Notes under the pieces: generated by a model | What the model was told of the DNA's origin: nothing | The model's input: only the letters and a program-made list of their open reading frames with translations | Database searches by the model: none | Virus record (IMG/VR): IMGVR_UViG_3300043772_001328 | Location: 1-28,252 of that record | Length of the DNA stretch: 28,252 bases | Direction: 5' to 3' (one strand) | From: a virus | Shown here: positions 23,943 through 28,252 of the stretch, piece by piece | Numbering within the stretch: position 1 is the stretch's first letter | Layout of the letters: each line of letters begins with the position of its first letter | Program-made: the position numbers and the translations under genes

Positions 23943-24041
23943 TCAACGGTATGGAGGTTTACCGATCATCGCGGATAACAGCATGGTCATAAAGAAGGCC
24001 ACGAGCAACCCCGCATACAGAACGTCTAAGTCGGAAATCAT
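23943..24041 (-). CDS. Tiny membrane protein (32 aa)
   Basis: ATG 24041 overlaps the preceding stop as ATGA, a typical coupled start. The product is MISDLDVLYAGLLVAFFMT followed by MLLSAMIGKPPYR: an acidic N-end, one hydrophobic helix at about 8-27 and a basic C-end, so the C-terminus probably stays inside the cell. It could be a holin-like or membrane-modulating peptide. The tRNA starts on the next base after its stop. Confidence 0.62.
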   Translation of the reverse strand: MISDLDVLYAGLLVAFFMTMLLSAMIGKPPYR

Positions 24042-24262
24042 TTTGCGATTGCCGAAAGAATGACTGGCTCAGTAATGCCTGACTGCCGGGCGGCTACAAC
24101 GGCCCGGTGGAGCCTCTGTGCGGTCTTCTGAGAGCCGTTTTTGTCTTTTCGGTAGTCGGCTGCCGCTGCGGCTACTTCGGCCAGCAGGGGGGCTTGGTGG
24201 TCTTCCACGATTTTTTGGGCGGGGGTCATCGGAGTCCCGTCAGGTGTCTTGATGTTTTCCAT
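24038..24262 (-). CDS. Small helical protein (74 aa)
   Basis: ATG 24262 has an AGGA about ten bases upstream. I chose it over upstream in-frame starts because MENIKTPDGTPMTPAQ is a natural beginning. The rest is helical and Ala-rich (LLAEVAAAAADYRKD, LHRAVVAARQSG), ending ILSAIAK. It is the first gene of the short minus-strand unit that includes the membrane peptide and tRNA. No family is recognised. Confidence 0.68.
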   Translation of the reverse strand: MENIKTPDGTPMTPAQKIVEDHQAPLLAEVAAAAADYRKDKNGSQKTAQRLHRAVVAARQSGITEPVILSAIAK

Positions 24263-24277
24263 AGGGGGAATCCTACT

Positions 24278-24325
24278 GAGACAACTAGACATCGTATTCA
24301 CAGCTCGTCTGCCGGAGACAACTAG
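24278..24325. repeat. Pair of GAGACAACTAG direct repeats
   Basis: The 11-base word GAGACAACTAG occurs at 24278-24288 and 24315-24325, 37 bases apart, directly upstream of the minus-strand gene at 24262. The distance is about three and a half helical turns. It may be a binding site for a regulator of the short minus-strand unit. A related GTCTGCCGG word also occurs twice nearby, at about 24307 and 24382. Confidence 0.5.
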
Positions 24326-24708
24326 GCGACTTCGCTGTTCATAGAGGGTCGCCTGTAGGGGCTGGGTTATCTGGCCGTCTGCCGGGACTCCGGTTCGCGT
24401 GGGGGGTGTTTGGTGCGCTGGTGGAGCCTACATATAAACATCCATACACACATCACATGATCGCGCCCCCCTCCCCCCCTGCGCGTGCCTGCCTGACGGG
24501 GGGTCGGCCTGACCACCTCCCGGGGGGCCTGCCTGACCCGTCGGGATCGACCGCCTGACCAACCTGATCAGCCACCTGTCCCGAGGGCTGCTAACGCCCT
24601 ACCTGAGCACGTGGGAGAGGCCCGGATTCACGATTTTTTCAGGCCCTCTCAATCCCTGCTGTCATGCCGAAAACCCGAGGTCAAACCGAGAAACTTTGGC
24701 GGCACCAC
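24326..24708. other. Intergenic control region between the two arms
   Basis: No gene is seen on either strand; the reading frames present are short and lack start signals. An A+T-rich island (about 24429-24462) sits inside very G+C-rich DNA. Runs of C and G occur near 24465-24530. CCTGAC repeats occupy 24491-24568. An AGGCGAC...GTCGCCT inverted repeat lies near 24323-24353, and GAGAGG...CCTCTC arms flank a T6 run near 24613-24650. The arms diverge here, so promoters, operators and possibly the replication origin are expected. Confidence 0.6.
24491..24568. repeat. Cluster of GCCTGAC direct repeats
   Basis: GCCTGAC occurs at 24491-24497, 24507-24513, 24531-24537 and 24553-24559, and a variant ACCTGAT at 24562-24568. 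Spacing is 9-24 bases. The core CCTGAC word also appears in the first rightward promoter at 24722-24727. Such clusters may be iterons or regulator sites. Confidence 0.5.
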
Positions 24709-24737
24709 TTGACAGGGCTGACCTGACCTGTCATGTT
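24709..24737 (+). promoter_or_regulatory. First rightward promoter
   Basis: A perfect TTGACA (24709-24714), 17-base spacer and CATGTT (24732-24737) precede the first right-arm gene, leaving a leader of about 47 bases. It differs from the six downstream promoters, which have TAAAAT or TACAAT boxes. The inverted repeat in its spacer suggests repression. Confidence 0.72.
24710..24733. promoter_or_regulatory. Inverted repeat in the first rightward promoter, probable operator
   Basis: TGACAGG and CCTGTCA are perfect seven-base inverted arms separated by ten bases. They span from the -35 box to the start of the -10 box, so a bound dimer would block RNA polymerase. The candidate binder could be the HTH protein at 22882-23310 or an unseen repressor. 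Confidence 0.6.
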
Positions 24738-24758
24738 CCCCTGCAGACGAGGGCCGAA

Positions 24759-24771
24759 GAGGTCGGACCTC
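24759..24771. promoter_or_regulatory. Short palindrome in the first leader
   Basis: GAGGTC, one base, GACCTC is a perfect six-base inverted repeat in the leader, 20 bases before the start of the first gene. It could be a second operator or a small RNA hairpin near the ribosome binding site. Confidence 0.45.
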
Positions 24772-24790
24772 ACCACCGAAGGGACACCAC

Positions 24791-25027
24791 ATGAGCGACA
24801 TCACCACCGACATCGACACTACGTGTCACTGCATCGAGGTCTGGGCTGACCAGATCGACGCAGGGGATACCCTGATCTCCCCTCTGGATGGGGAGCGTTA
24901 CATCATCGAGGACGTTCACGTCCTGCAGGATCGCCACAGCGTCCTGCTCTGGGTCGCCTTCTCCGAAGGCCCGTGGGTGCTGGAGCTGTCGGCCGACCAT
25001 CCGGTCGAGGTCTACCGCGACTGCTGA
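24791..25027 (+). CDS. Small protein (78 aa), first gene of the right arm
   Basis: ATG 24791 has an AAGG site nine to ten bases upstream. The acidic product begins MSDITTDIDTTCHCIEVW and has the look of a small beta-barrel: DQIDAGDTLISPLDGERYIIEDV, then HSVLLWVAF and a final HPVEVYRDC. This pattern of strand, turn and strand resembles small OB- or SH3-like proteins, but no family can be named. It has its own promoter and is followed by a terminator, so it is a single-gene unit. Confidence 0.78.
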   Translation: MSDITTDIDTTCHCIEVWADQIDAGDTLISPLDGERYIIEDVHVLQDRHSVLLWVAFSEGPWVLELSADHPVEVYRDC

Positions 25028-25038
25028 CCGGAGGTCAG
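25024..25038 (+). promoter_or_regulatory. Inverted repeat over the stop codon of the first right-arm gene
   Basis: CTGACC, three bases GGA, GGTCAG is a perfect six-base inverted repeat that includes the TGA stop. It lies just before the terminator hairpin and might stabilise the 3' end of the message. Confidence 0.4.
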
Positions 25039-25051
25039 ATGGCAGGGCCTA

Positions 25052-25080
25052 GCGGGTCGGGTGTATGCCCGGCCCGCTTT
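25052..25080 (+). terminator. Terminator after the first right-arm gene
   Basis: GCGGGTCGGG, loop TGTATG, CCCGGCCCGC gives a ten-base stem with one G-U pair, followed by TTT. An outer CAGGG/CCCTG pair can extend it. It ends the first single-gene unit. The U tract is short, so some readthrough is likely. Confidence 0.7.
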
Positions 25081-25236
25081 GCGCTGCCCTGATGCTGCCG
25101 ATCGATTTGTCCATTCTCTGCCTCTGGCAGGAAGGAAGGGGCAGGGAGGAGGGGAAGCTGCTACAGCCCGGAAACAGGCCGGAGCGTGCAGCTGAGGCCC
25201 GTTTGCAGGCCCGTGGGAGGATCGGACGGTGCCAGT

Positions 25237-25302
25237 TTGACAGGGCCGAGATCGACCAGCTAAAATGTGGGTATATGCACACACACGAGAGAGGAGCCAC
25301 CG
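25237..25302 (+). promoter_or_regulatory. Expression cassette 1: promoter, palindrome and ribosome binding leader
   Basis: TTGACA (25237-25242), 18 bases, TAAAAT (25261-25266). A near-palindrome GTGGGTATATGCACAC (25267-25282) is centred 8.5 bases after the -10 box, close to the expected RNA start. The leader then reads ACACGAGAGAGGAG before the start at 25303. It is the first of six copies and the best-matching promoter. The 155 bases before it hold no gene. Confidence 0.82.
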
Positions 25303-25407
25303 ATGAATCACGGCGACTGGTATGACCATGGCCACGAGGGCGGGGACCCGGATGACTGGGATAGCCTGCTCATTGACGACGACGAAGAGGAGCGACCACA
25401 GGGATGA
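25303..25407 (+). CDS. Tiny very acidic protein (34 aa)
   Basis: ATG 25303 follows the GAGAGGAG leader of cassette 1. The product has an N-terminal MNHGDWYDHGHEGG, then PDDWDSLLIDDDEEE and RPQG; 14 of 34 residues are Asp or Glu. The stop overlaps the next start as ATGA. Acidic mini-proteins in phages may mimic DNA or bind a host enzyme, but nothing specific is visible here. Confidence 0.72.
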   Translation: MNHGDWYDHGHEGGDPDDWDSLLIDDDEEERPQG

Positions 25408-25721
25408 CCGACACCACTGACTACGGATGCCACTGCATCACCATCGACCAGCTGCACACGATTGCAGTCAGCTACCCATCACCTGCACAGGCTGAGCACG
25501 TGCACGTAGTATCCCACCGGAGACGGCCTCCGATCAATGTTCGCACCCTATTGGGTGGCATTGAAGAGGTGGCATGGATTCACGAGGAGCTGGAGGCATG
25601 GTGGTCTCGTGAGTTCAGCGACAACGAGATTGCCCGGGGCGTGCCTGACATAGAGGCAGCGTATGCATCTAGCCTGTATGACCGCCTGCATGAGATCAGG
25701 TGCGACCAGCCCGAGATTTGA
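25404..25721 (+). CDS. Small protein of unknown function (105 aa)
   Basis: ATG 25404 overlaps the stop of the acidic protein. The N-terminus carries a CHC pair (DTTDYGCHCITIDQL) that resembles the start of the first right-arm protein (DIDTTCHCIEVWADQI), so the two may be distantly related at this end. The rest is mixed, with a Trp-rich helix (VAWIHEELEAWWSREF). Its TGA stop lies inside the -35 box of the next promoter. Confidence 0.75.
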   Translation: MTDTTDYGCHCITIDQLHTIAVSYPSPAQAEHVHVVSHRRRPPINVRTLLGGIEEVAWIHEELEAWWSREFSDNEIARGVPDIEAAYASSLYDRLHEIRCDQPEI

Positions 25722-25781
25722 CATCGACCGAGACCAGCCGATAAAATGGGTGTATATGCACACCCGTGAGAGAGGAGCACC
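25718..25781 (+). promoter_or_regulatory. Expression cassette 2
   Basis: TTGACA (25718-25723), 18 bases, TAAAAT (25742-25747). The palindrome GGGTGT-ATATGC-ACACCC (25748-25765) is centred 9.5 bases after the -10 box. The leader CGTGAGAGAGGAG precedes the start at 25782. The TGA stop of the upstream gene is part of the -35 box. Confidence 0.82.
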
Positions 25782-26084
25782 ATGCTGACCATTCACCAAG
25801 TCCAAACCGTTGCCTACCTGACCGATGGCGGGATCATCTGCCCGTCATGTGCCAGTGCCACTGACAACGGGCTGTCCAAGGAGCTTGCCAACAATGGCAG
25901 GTTCAACAATGCAGGGCTGCAAGCCCTGTCCCGCTACTCGCTGGACGAGCACAAGTATGCCGGTGCATACGAGTATGCCCATCAGGAGTGTGAGCACGAG
26001 GAGGGCAGCCCGGAGTTTGACGAGTTTGTGGAAGGCCACGCATTGGTCTGCTGCGACGGCTGCGGTCACGAGATCGACAGCTGA
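25782..26084 (+). CDS. Small probable zinc-binding protein (100 aa)
   Basis: ATG 25782 follows cassette 2. It has CPSC at residues 20-23 and CCDGC at 90-94, giving a CxxC...CxxC pair set of zinc-ribbon type separated by an acidic, His-rich middle (DEHKYAGAYEYAHQECEHEEG). A zinc site could be formed by the two ends. Proteins like this are often phage anti-host or DNA-associated factors, but no family was recognised. A hairpin follows its stop. Confidence 0.78.
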   Translation: MLTIHQVQTVAYLTDGGIICPSCASATDNGLSKELANNGRFNNAGLQALSRYSLDEHKYAGAYEYAHQECEHEEGSPEFDEFVEGHALVCCDGCGHEIDS

Positions 26085-26093
26085 AGACACCTG

Positions 26094-26118
26094 TGCCCGG
26101 GGCATAAGGCCCCGGGCA
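26094..26118 (+). terminator. Strong hairpin between two co-directional genes
   Basis: TGCCCGGGGC, loop ATAAG, GCCCCGGGCA is a perfect ten-base stem without a U tract. It lies between the stop of the zinc-ribbon-like gene and the next start at 26140, where no promoter is visible. It may be a partial terminator, an RNA processing site or a stabilising element that sets the ratio of the two products. Confidence 0.6.
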
Positions 26119-26139
26119 TCCGACCGAGAGGACACCACC

Positions 26140-26346
26140 ATGAGGCAGCTAAACAAGGCCCGTGTGATCATTTCTGCAGACGACTACCGACATGCAGTGC
26201 ATGTCCGAAACGCACTGGAAGAGGCAGGCGTGATCACACATGGGATCGCACTGGCTACGACCAGCTGCACACACGAGAAGCTGCAGCAGTTTCGACCGGA
26301 CATCCACATCAAAGTGAGGGATCGCTCCGAGTTTCTGGACCGGTAA
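26140..26346 (+). CDS. Small basic protein of unknown function (68 aa)
   Basis: The frame is open upstream to 25825, but that part overlaps the previous gene in another frame. I chose ATG 26140, which has GAGAGGA ten bases upstream. The product begins MRQLNKARVIISADDYRHA and alternates strand and helix (VRNALEEAGVITHGIAL, then DIHIKVRD), suggesting a small alpha/beta fold. Its TAA stop forms the first three bases of the next -10 box. Confidence 0.73.
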   Translation: MRQLNKARVIISADDYRHAVHVRNALEEAGVITHGIALATTSCTHEKLQQFRPDIHIKVRDRSEFLDR

Positions 26347-26386
26347 AATGGGTGTGAACGCACCCACACACGAGAGGAGCAACACC
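26344..26386 (+). promoter_or_regulatory. Expression cassette 3
   Basis: TAAAAT (26344-26349) with no good -35 box (GATCGC at the expected place). The palindrome GGGTGTG-AA-CGCACCC (26350-26365) is centred 8.5 bases after the -10 box; it is the most symmetric copy when one G-U-type mismatch is allowed. The leader CACACGAGAGGAGCAACACC leads to the start at 26387. The TAA stop of the upstream gene is part of the -10 box. The weak -35 suggests an activator or partial dependence on readthrough. Confidence 0.7.
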
Positions 26387-26713
26387 ATGTATCAGATCGA
26401 CGCTGAAAGCATCGTGACCGCCAGTGAAACTGGCAAGAGGTGGCTCGTGCAGATCGTGACCAACCACGAGCACTACACGTCCGAGCCAGTCGTAGAGTTC
26501 TACGACTTCGATCAGGACCATGCAAAGTTCGGCCCTTGTGGCCAGTTCGTGAGCAGCTACTACCTGAGCACGCTGCTTGAGCGTGACAGGTCTGGGGGTC
26601 TGGACCTAGCCGGAGACGTGAGGGGCTGGCAGCTGGATGCCCCCACCTGCACCCGAGTGACCAACTGGGTCGAGGACTGGGCCAAGTGGAACTACGTGCC
26701 GACCAGCCGGTAA
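26387..26713 (+). CDS. Small protein of unknown function (108 aa)
   Basis: ATG 26387 follows cassette 3; an in-frame start at 26348 would lie inside the cassette and is rejected. The product is alpha/beta-like: MYQIDAESIVTASETGKRW, then LVQIVTNHEH and VVEFYDFDQD strands, a YYLSTLLERD helix and a Trp-rich C-terminal helix (VTNWVEDWAKWNY). No catalytic motif is visible. Its TAA stop is again part of the next -10 box. Confidence 0.77.
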   Translation: MYQIDAESIVTASETGKRWLVQIVTNHEHYTSEPVVEFYDFDQDHAKFGPCGQFVSSYYLSTLLERDRSGGLDLAGDVRGWQLDAPTCTRVTNWVEDWAKWNYVPTSR

Positions 26714-26746
26714 AATGGGTGTGAACGCACACACGAGAGGAGCAGC
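26711..26746 (+). promoter_or_regulatory. Expression cassette 4
   Basis: TAAAAT (26711-26716) with a partial -35 (TGGAAC at 26687-26692, 18-base spacer). The palindrome GTGTG-AACG-CACAC (26719-26732) is centred 9.5 bases after the -10 box. The leader CACACGAGAGGAGCAGC ends at the start at 26747. The spacing to the start is the shortest of the six copies. Confidence 0.7.
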
Positions 26747-27040
26747 ATGACCACCACTACCGATGACGTTCGCATACAGCTGTCCGGCATCGTGGGTTTC
26801 AACCCACGGTTCACCATCACTCGCATCAACCCGGGTGGTGCCAGTGGCACCATGGGTGAGGACATGACTGTCACGTCCGTGGCTTACCAGCTCCGCGACT
26901 ATGCGGAGAATGGACAAATCACGGAGGCAGCCCGGGACCGAGCCATCTATGCACTGACGTTCACGGACATCTACTGGATCGTGCTGGAGATGGCAGACGG
27001 GTCTAAGCGTCAGATCGCACGGACGAGGAGCAACGCATGA
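26747..27040 (+). CDS. Small protein of unknown function (97 aa)
   Basis: ATG 26747 follows cassette 4. A beta-type N-terminal half (VRIQLSGIVGFNPRFTITRI) leads into a helix (VAYQLRDYAENGQITEAARD) and a final strand pair (IYWIVLEMADGSKRQIA). Its stop overlaps the next start as ATGA, so the two are co-translated. No family was recognised. Confidence 0.76.
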   Translation: MTTTTDDVRIQLSGIVGFNPRFTITRINPGGASGTMGEDMTVTSVAYQLRDYAENGQITEAARDRAIYALTFTDIYWIVLEMADGSKRQIARTRSNA

Positions 27041-27231
27041 GCGAGGAGATTCTCAACTACACGCTGACCATCAACGTCCCGATTCGCACGTTCACCTACA
27101 CGGGTCTGAACATGGACGAGGTTGTAGAGATTGCCAACGAGTTTGGCATCTATGTCCCCTACGACATGCTGCCCACTGAACCGGGCACGAGCGTGGGAGA
27201 CATCGACTGGCAGGTTGAAGTCCCGGCCTGA
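27037..27231 (+). CDS. Small protein (64 aa), possible paralogue of the gene at 27695
   Basis: ATG 27037 overlaps the previous stop as ATGA. The product starts with strands (LNYTLTINV, FTYTGLNMDE), then a helix with VVEIANEFGIYVPYD, and ends TEPGTSVGDIDWQVEVPA. The arrangement Glu-Ile...Phe-Gly...Leu-Pro...Glu-Pro-Gly...Trp matches the 76-aa gene at 27695-27925 in order and spacing. Function is unknown. Confidence 0.74.
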   Translation: MSEEILNYTLTINVPIRTFTYTGLNMDEVVEIANEFGIYVPYDMLPTEPGTSVGDIDWQVEVPA

Positions 27232-27282
27232 CCGCTGATAAAATGTGGGTGTAGTGCCCACACACACGAGAGGAGCAACACC
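27215..27282 (+). promoter_or_regulatory. Expression cassette 5
   Basis: TTGAAG (27215-27220), 18 bases, TAAAAT (27239-27244). The palindrome TGTGGG-TGTAGTG-CCCACA (27244-27262) is centred nine bases after the -10 box. The leader CACACGAGAGGAGCAACACC leads to the start at 27283. The -35 box lies inside the end of the upstream gene. Confidence 0.78.
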
Positions 27283-27636
27283 ATGAGCGACACCACCATC
27301 AACACTGACGAGATCAAGGCACTCGTCACCACCGCACTGACAACCGCACTGGCACCCGTGGTCGAGACGATCACGACAGCCGTGGTCGAGCAGGTCAAGG
27401 ACCTCACCCGTCCCGAGCTGCCCGAGGGCGTTGAGTCCCTGCTGGGGCAGGCACTGGAAAGTGTGTCTGCAGCCGAGGACGAGATCGGAACCCTGAAGTC
27501 CGTCATCGAGGACTGGGAGTATAAGGCCAGCCAGCTGGAGAGTGACATCGACAGCTACACTGCCAGCGATGCCGAGGGTTCCATCGAGGAGGCCCGGGCC
27601 AAGGTGGCTGAGGTGGCCGAGCAGTTCGGCCTCTAG
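27283..27636 (+). CDS. Acidic helical protein (117 aa)
   Basis: ATG 27283 follows cassette 5. The product is acidic and nearly all helix: ALVTTALTTALAPVVETI, VVEQVKDLTRPELPEG, then a coiled-coil-like AAEDEIGTLKSVIEDWEYKA and ARAKVAEVAEQFGL. Such a composition suits a coiled-coil oligomer or a scaffold-like accessory protein. No family was recognised. Confidence 0.77.
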   Translation: MSDTTINTDEIKALVTTALTTALAPVVETITTAVVEQVKDLTRPELPEGVESLLGQALESVSAAEDEIGTLKSVIEDWEYKASQLESDIDSYTASDAEGSIEEARAKVAEVAEQFGL

Positions 27637-27643
27637 GTGTCAG

Positions 27644-27669
27644 GCCCCGGGGCGATCAGGCCCCGGGGC
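27644..27669 (+). terminator. Perfect GC hairpin between two co-directional genes
   Basis: GCCCCGGGGC, loop GATCAG, GCCCCGGGGC makes a perfect ten-base stem; each arm is also a palindrome, so it can fold or pair in two ways. No U tract follows. It separates the acidic helical gene from the gene at 27695, which has no visible promoter of its own, just as the hairpin at 26094 does. Confidence 0.6.
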
Positions 27670-27694
27670 ATCACCATCACACGAAAGGCAACAC

Positions 27695-27925
27695 ATGAGC
27701 GGTTACACACTGATCGTAGACACACAGGGAGCACAGGCCATCGGCGGTCACGTCTGGTGGCATGACCTGCACGAGCTAGAGGTCATCGAGATCATGGCAT
27801 CGTTCGGAGTTGGGCTGCTGCCCACGGACCTGCCTGAACCCGGGGAGGTCTGGGCCGGAGGACCGCCCGGTTTGTGGTGGGAGATTCACGGCCCGAAAAT
27901 CGACGCTGATACAATAGGTGTGTAA
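27695..27925 (+). CDS. Small protein (76 aa), possible paralogue of the gene at 27037
   Basis: ATG 27695 has AAAGG eight bases upstream; the open frame further up runs through the previous gene and the hairpin and is rejected. The product has MSGYTLIVDTQGAQAIGG, then HELEVIEIMASFGVGLLP, DLPEPGEVW and LWWEIHGPKI. The central helix and the Leu-Pro...Glu-Pro-Gly...Trp pattern match the gene at 27037. Its end overlaps cassette 6, and its TAA stop lies in the centre of that palindrome. Confidence 0.74.
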   Translation: MSGYTLIVDTQGAQAIGGHVWWHDLHELEVIEIMASFGVGLLPTDLPEPGEVWAGGPPGLWWEIHGPKIDADTIGV

Positions 27926-27952
27926 CGCACCACACACGAGAGGAGATTCACC
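27910..27952 (+). promoter_or_regulatory. Expression cassette 6
   Basis: TACAAT (27910-27915) with a partial -35 (TTCACG at 27885-27890, 19-base spacer). The palindrome GGTGTG-TAA-CGCACC (27917-27931) is centred nine bases after the -10 box. The leader CACACGAGAGGAGATTCACC leads to the start at 27953. The promoter lies within the coding region of the previous gene. Confidence 0.7.
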
Positions 27953-28252
27953 ATGCTGACCTACCACGAAGCAACCGATCTCATGGAGACGGCCCGCGAT
28001 GCAGACAAGGGTAAGCCCCTTGCAAACAACACCCGTCTCTATTTCAGGGACGGCGACTACAGTTCCCCTGCCTTCGACGTGGTGTTGCACGAGACGGCCA
28101 TCGTGACCATCGACATGGAGCACGGCCCCGCTGCCTACACGATCAGGACCGGGGGCTGGAACACGGTCACCACACGTGAACGGCTCAACCGCTACGCACC
28201 GGGCCATTTCTTCACCAAGGAGGGCGTGCTTTACGTCCGGGCATTTGTCCAT
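27953..28252 (+). CDS. Small protein of unknown function, partial (100 codons to the right edge)
   Basis: ATG 27953 follows cassette 6 and the frame is open to the end of the window. The product starts MLTYHEATDLMETARDADKG, then KPLANNTRLYFRDGDY, a VVLHETAIVTIDMEHG strand pair, YTIRTGGWNTVTTRERLNRY, and FFTKEGVLYVRAFVH. The Lys-Pro-Leu-x-Asn-Asn-Thr-Arg-Leu and Gly-Gly-Trp-x-Thr-Val-Thr-Thr motifs resemble, from memory, a family of unknown function in phages of actinobacteria. That recollection supports the host guess but should be checked. The C-terminus is missing. Confidence 0.8.
   Translation, partial: MLTYHEATDLMETARDADKGKPLANNTRLYFRDGDYSSPAFDVVLHETAIVTIDMEHGPAAYTIRTGGWNTVTTRERLNRYAPGHFFTKEGVLYVRAFVH

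Noticed and set aside
24472-24560. Short plus-strand frame in the control region beginning at an ATG in the A+T-rich island
   Set aside because: It has no ribosome binding site, its codons come from C and G runs, and it covers the repeat cluster.
24613-24650. GAGAGG/CCTCTC arms around a T6 run as a terminator
   Set aside because: The T run lies in the loop instead of after the stem and the loop is about 19 bases, so it does not have terminator form.
25065-25325. Plus-strand frame of 86 codons between the first terminator and cassette 1
   Set aside because: It starts in the loop of the terminator hairpin, has no ribosome binding site, and runs through the promoter and into the next gene in another frame.
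26184-26732. Minus-strand frame of 182 codons opposite the right arm
   Set aside because: It crosses a cassette and two plus-strand genes that have strong leaders.

Overview
This window looks like part of the genome of a tailed double-stranded DNA phage (Caudoviricetes). The virion genes point to a short-tailed, podovirus-type particle. A large terminase, portal, scaffold, HK97-type capsid, SU10-type adaptor and nozzle-like protein are present, followed by fibre genes and large ejection-type proteins. No tape measure, tail tube or sheath gene is seen. There is no integrase, transposase or bacterial housekeeping gene. The host is probably a fairly G+C-rich bacterium, perhaps an actinobacterium. 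That is inferred from TTGACA/TANNNT-type promoters, frequent GTG and TTG starts and the style of the small genes; it is not proven.

Left arm, 1 to about 24,262, all on the minus strand. Reading from its promoter side (right to left): a short leading unit (74-aa protein, 32-aa membrane peptide, tRNA-Gln(UUG), a doubtful 60-codon ORF); then a TTGACA promoter near 23,360 and the main virion operon. Its order is HTH protein, winged-helix protein, large terminase, a 76-aa possible abundant virion protein, small proteins, a CxxC coiled-coil protein, a five-repeat protein, a one-TM protein, portal, three small ORFs, scaffold, major capsid, a hairpin terminator, a 50-aa basic protein, a 153-aa protein, a GT-A glycosyltransferase, adaptor, nozzle-like protein, four fibre proteins (two collagen-like), an RCC1-type propeller, a coiled-coil protein, a second glycosyltransferase, and three ejection-type proteins. 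The last is very large and runs off the left edge. Junctions are very tight, and eight share a one-base TAATG stop/start.

Control region, about 23,311-23,700 and 24,263-24,790. The first part holds the left promoter and a strong rightward terminator with no gene in front of it, so a small plus-strand RNA is possible. The second part holds GAGACAACTAG repeats, a cluster of CCTGAC direct repeats and the first rightward promoter, which carries a perfect TGACAGG/CCTGTCA inverted repeat.

Right arm, 24,791 to the right edge, all on the plus strand and visibly richer in G+C. It contains eleven small genes (34-117 aa, the last open at the edge) with no recognisable function; one has a probable zinc-binding site. 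Six copies of a compact expression cassette sit in front of them: a TAAAAT-type -10 box, a palindrome centred about nine bases downstream of it, then a shared CACACGAGAGGAG-type ribosome binding leader. In several cassettes the stop codon of the previous gene lies inside the promoter. This looks like a distributed, co-regulated set of early accessory genes, and it is the most interesting feature of the window.
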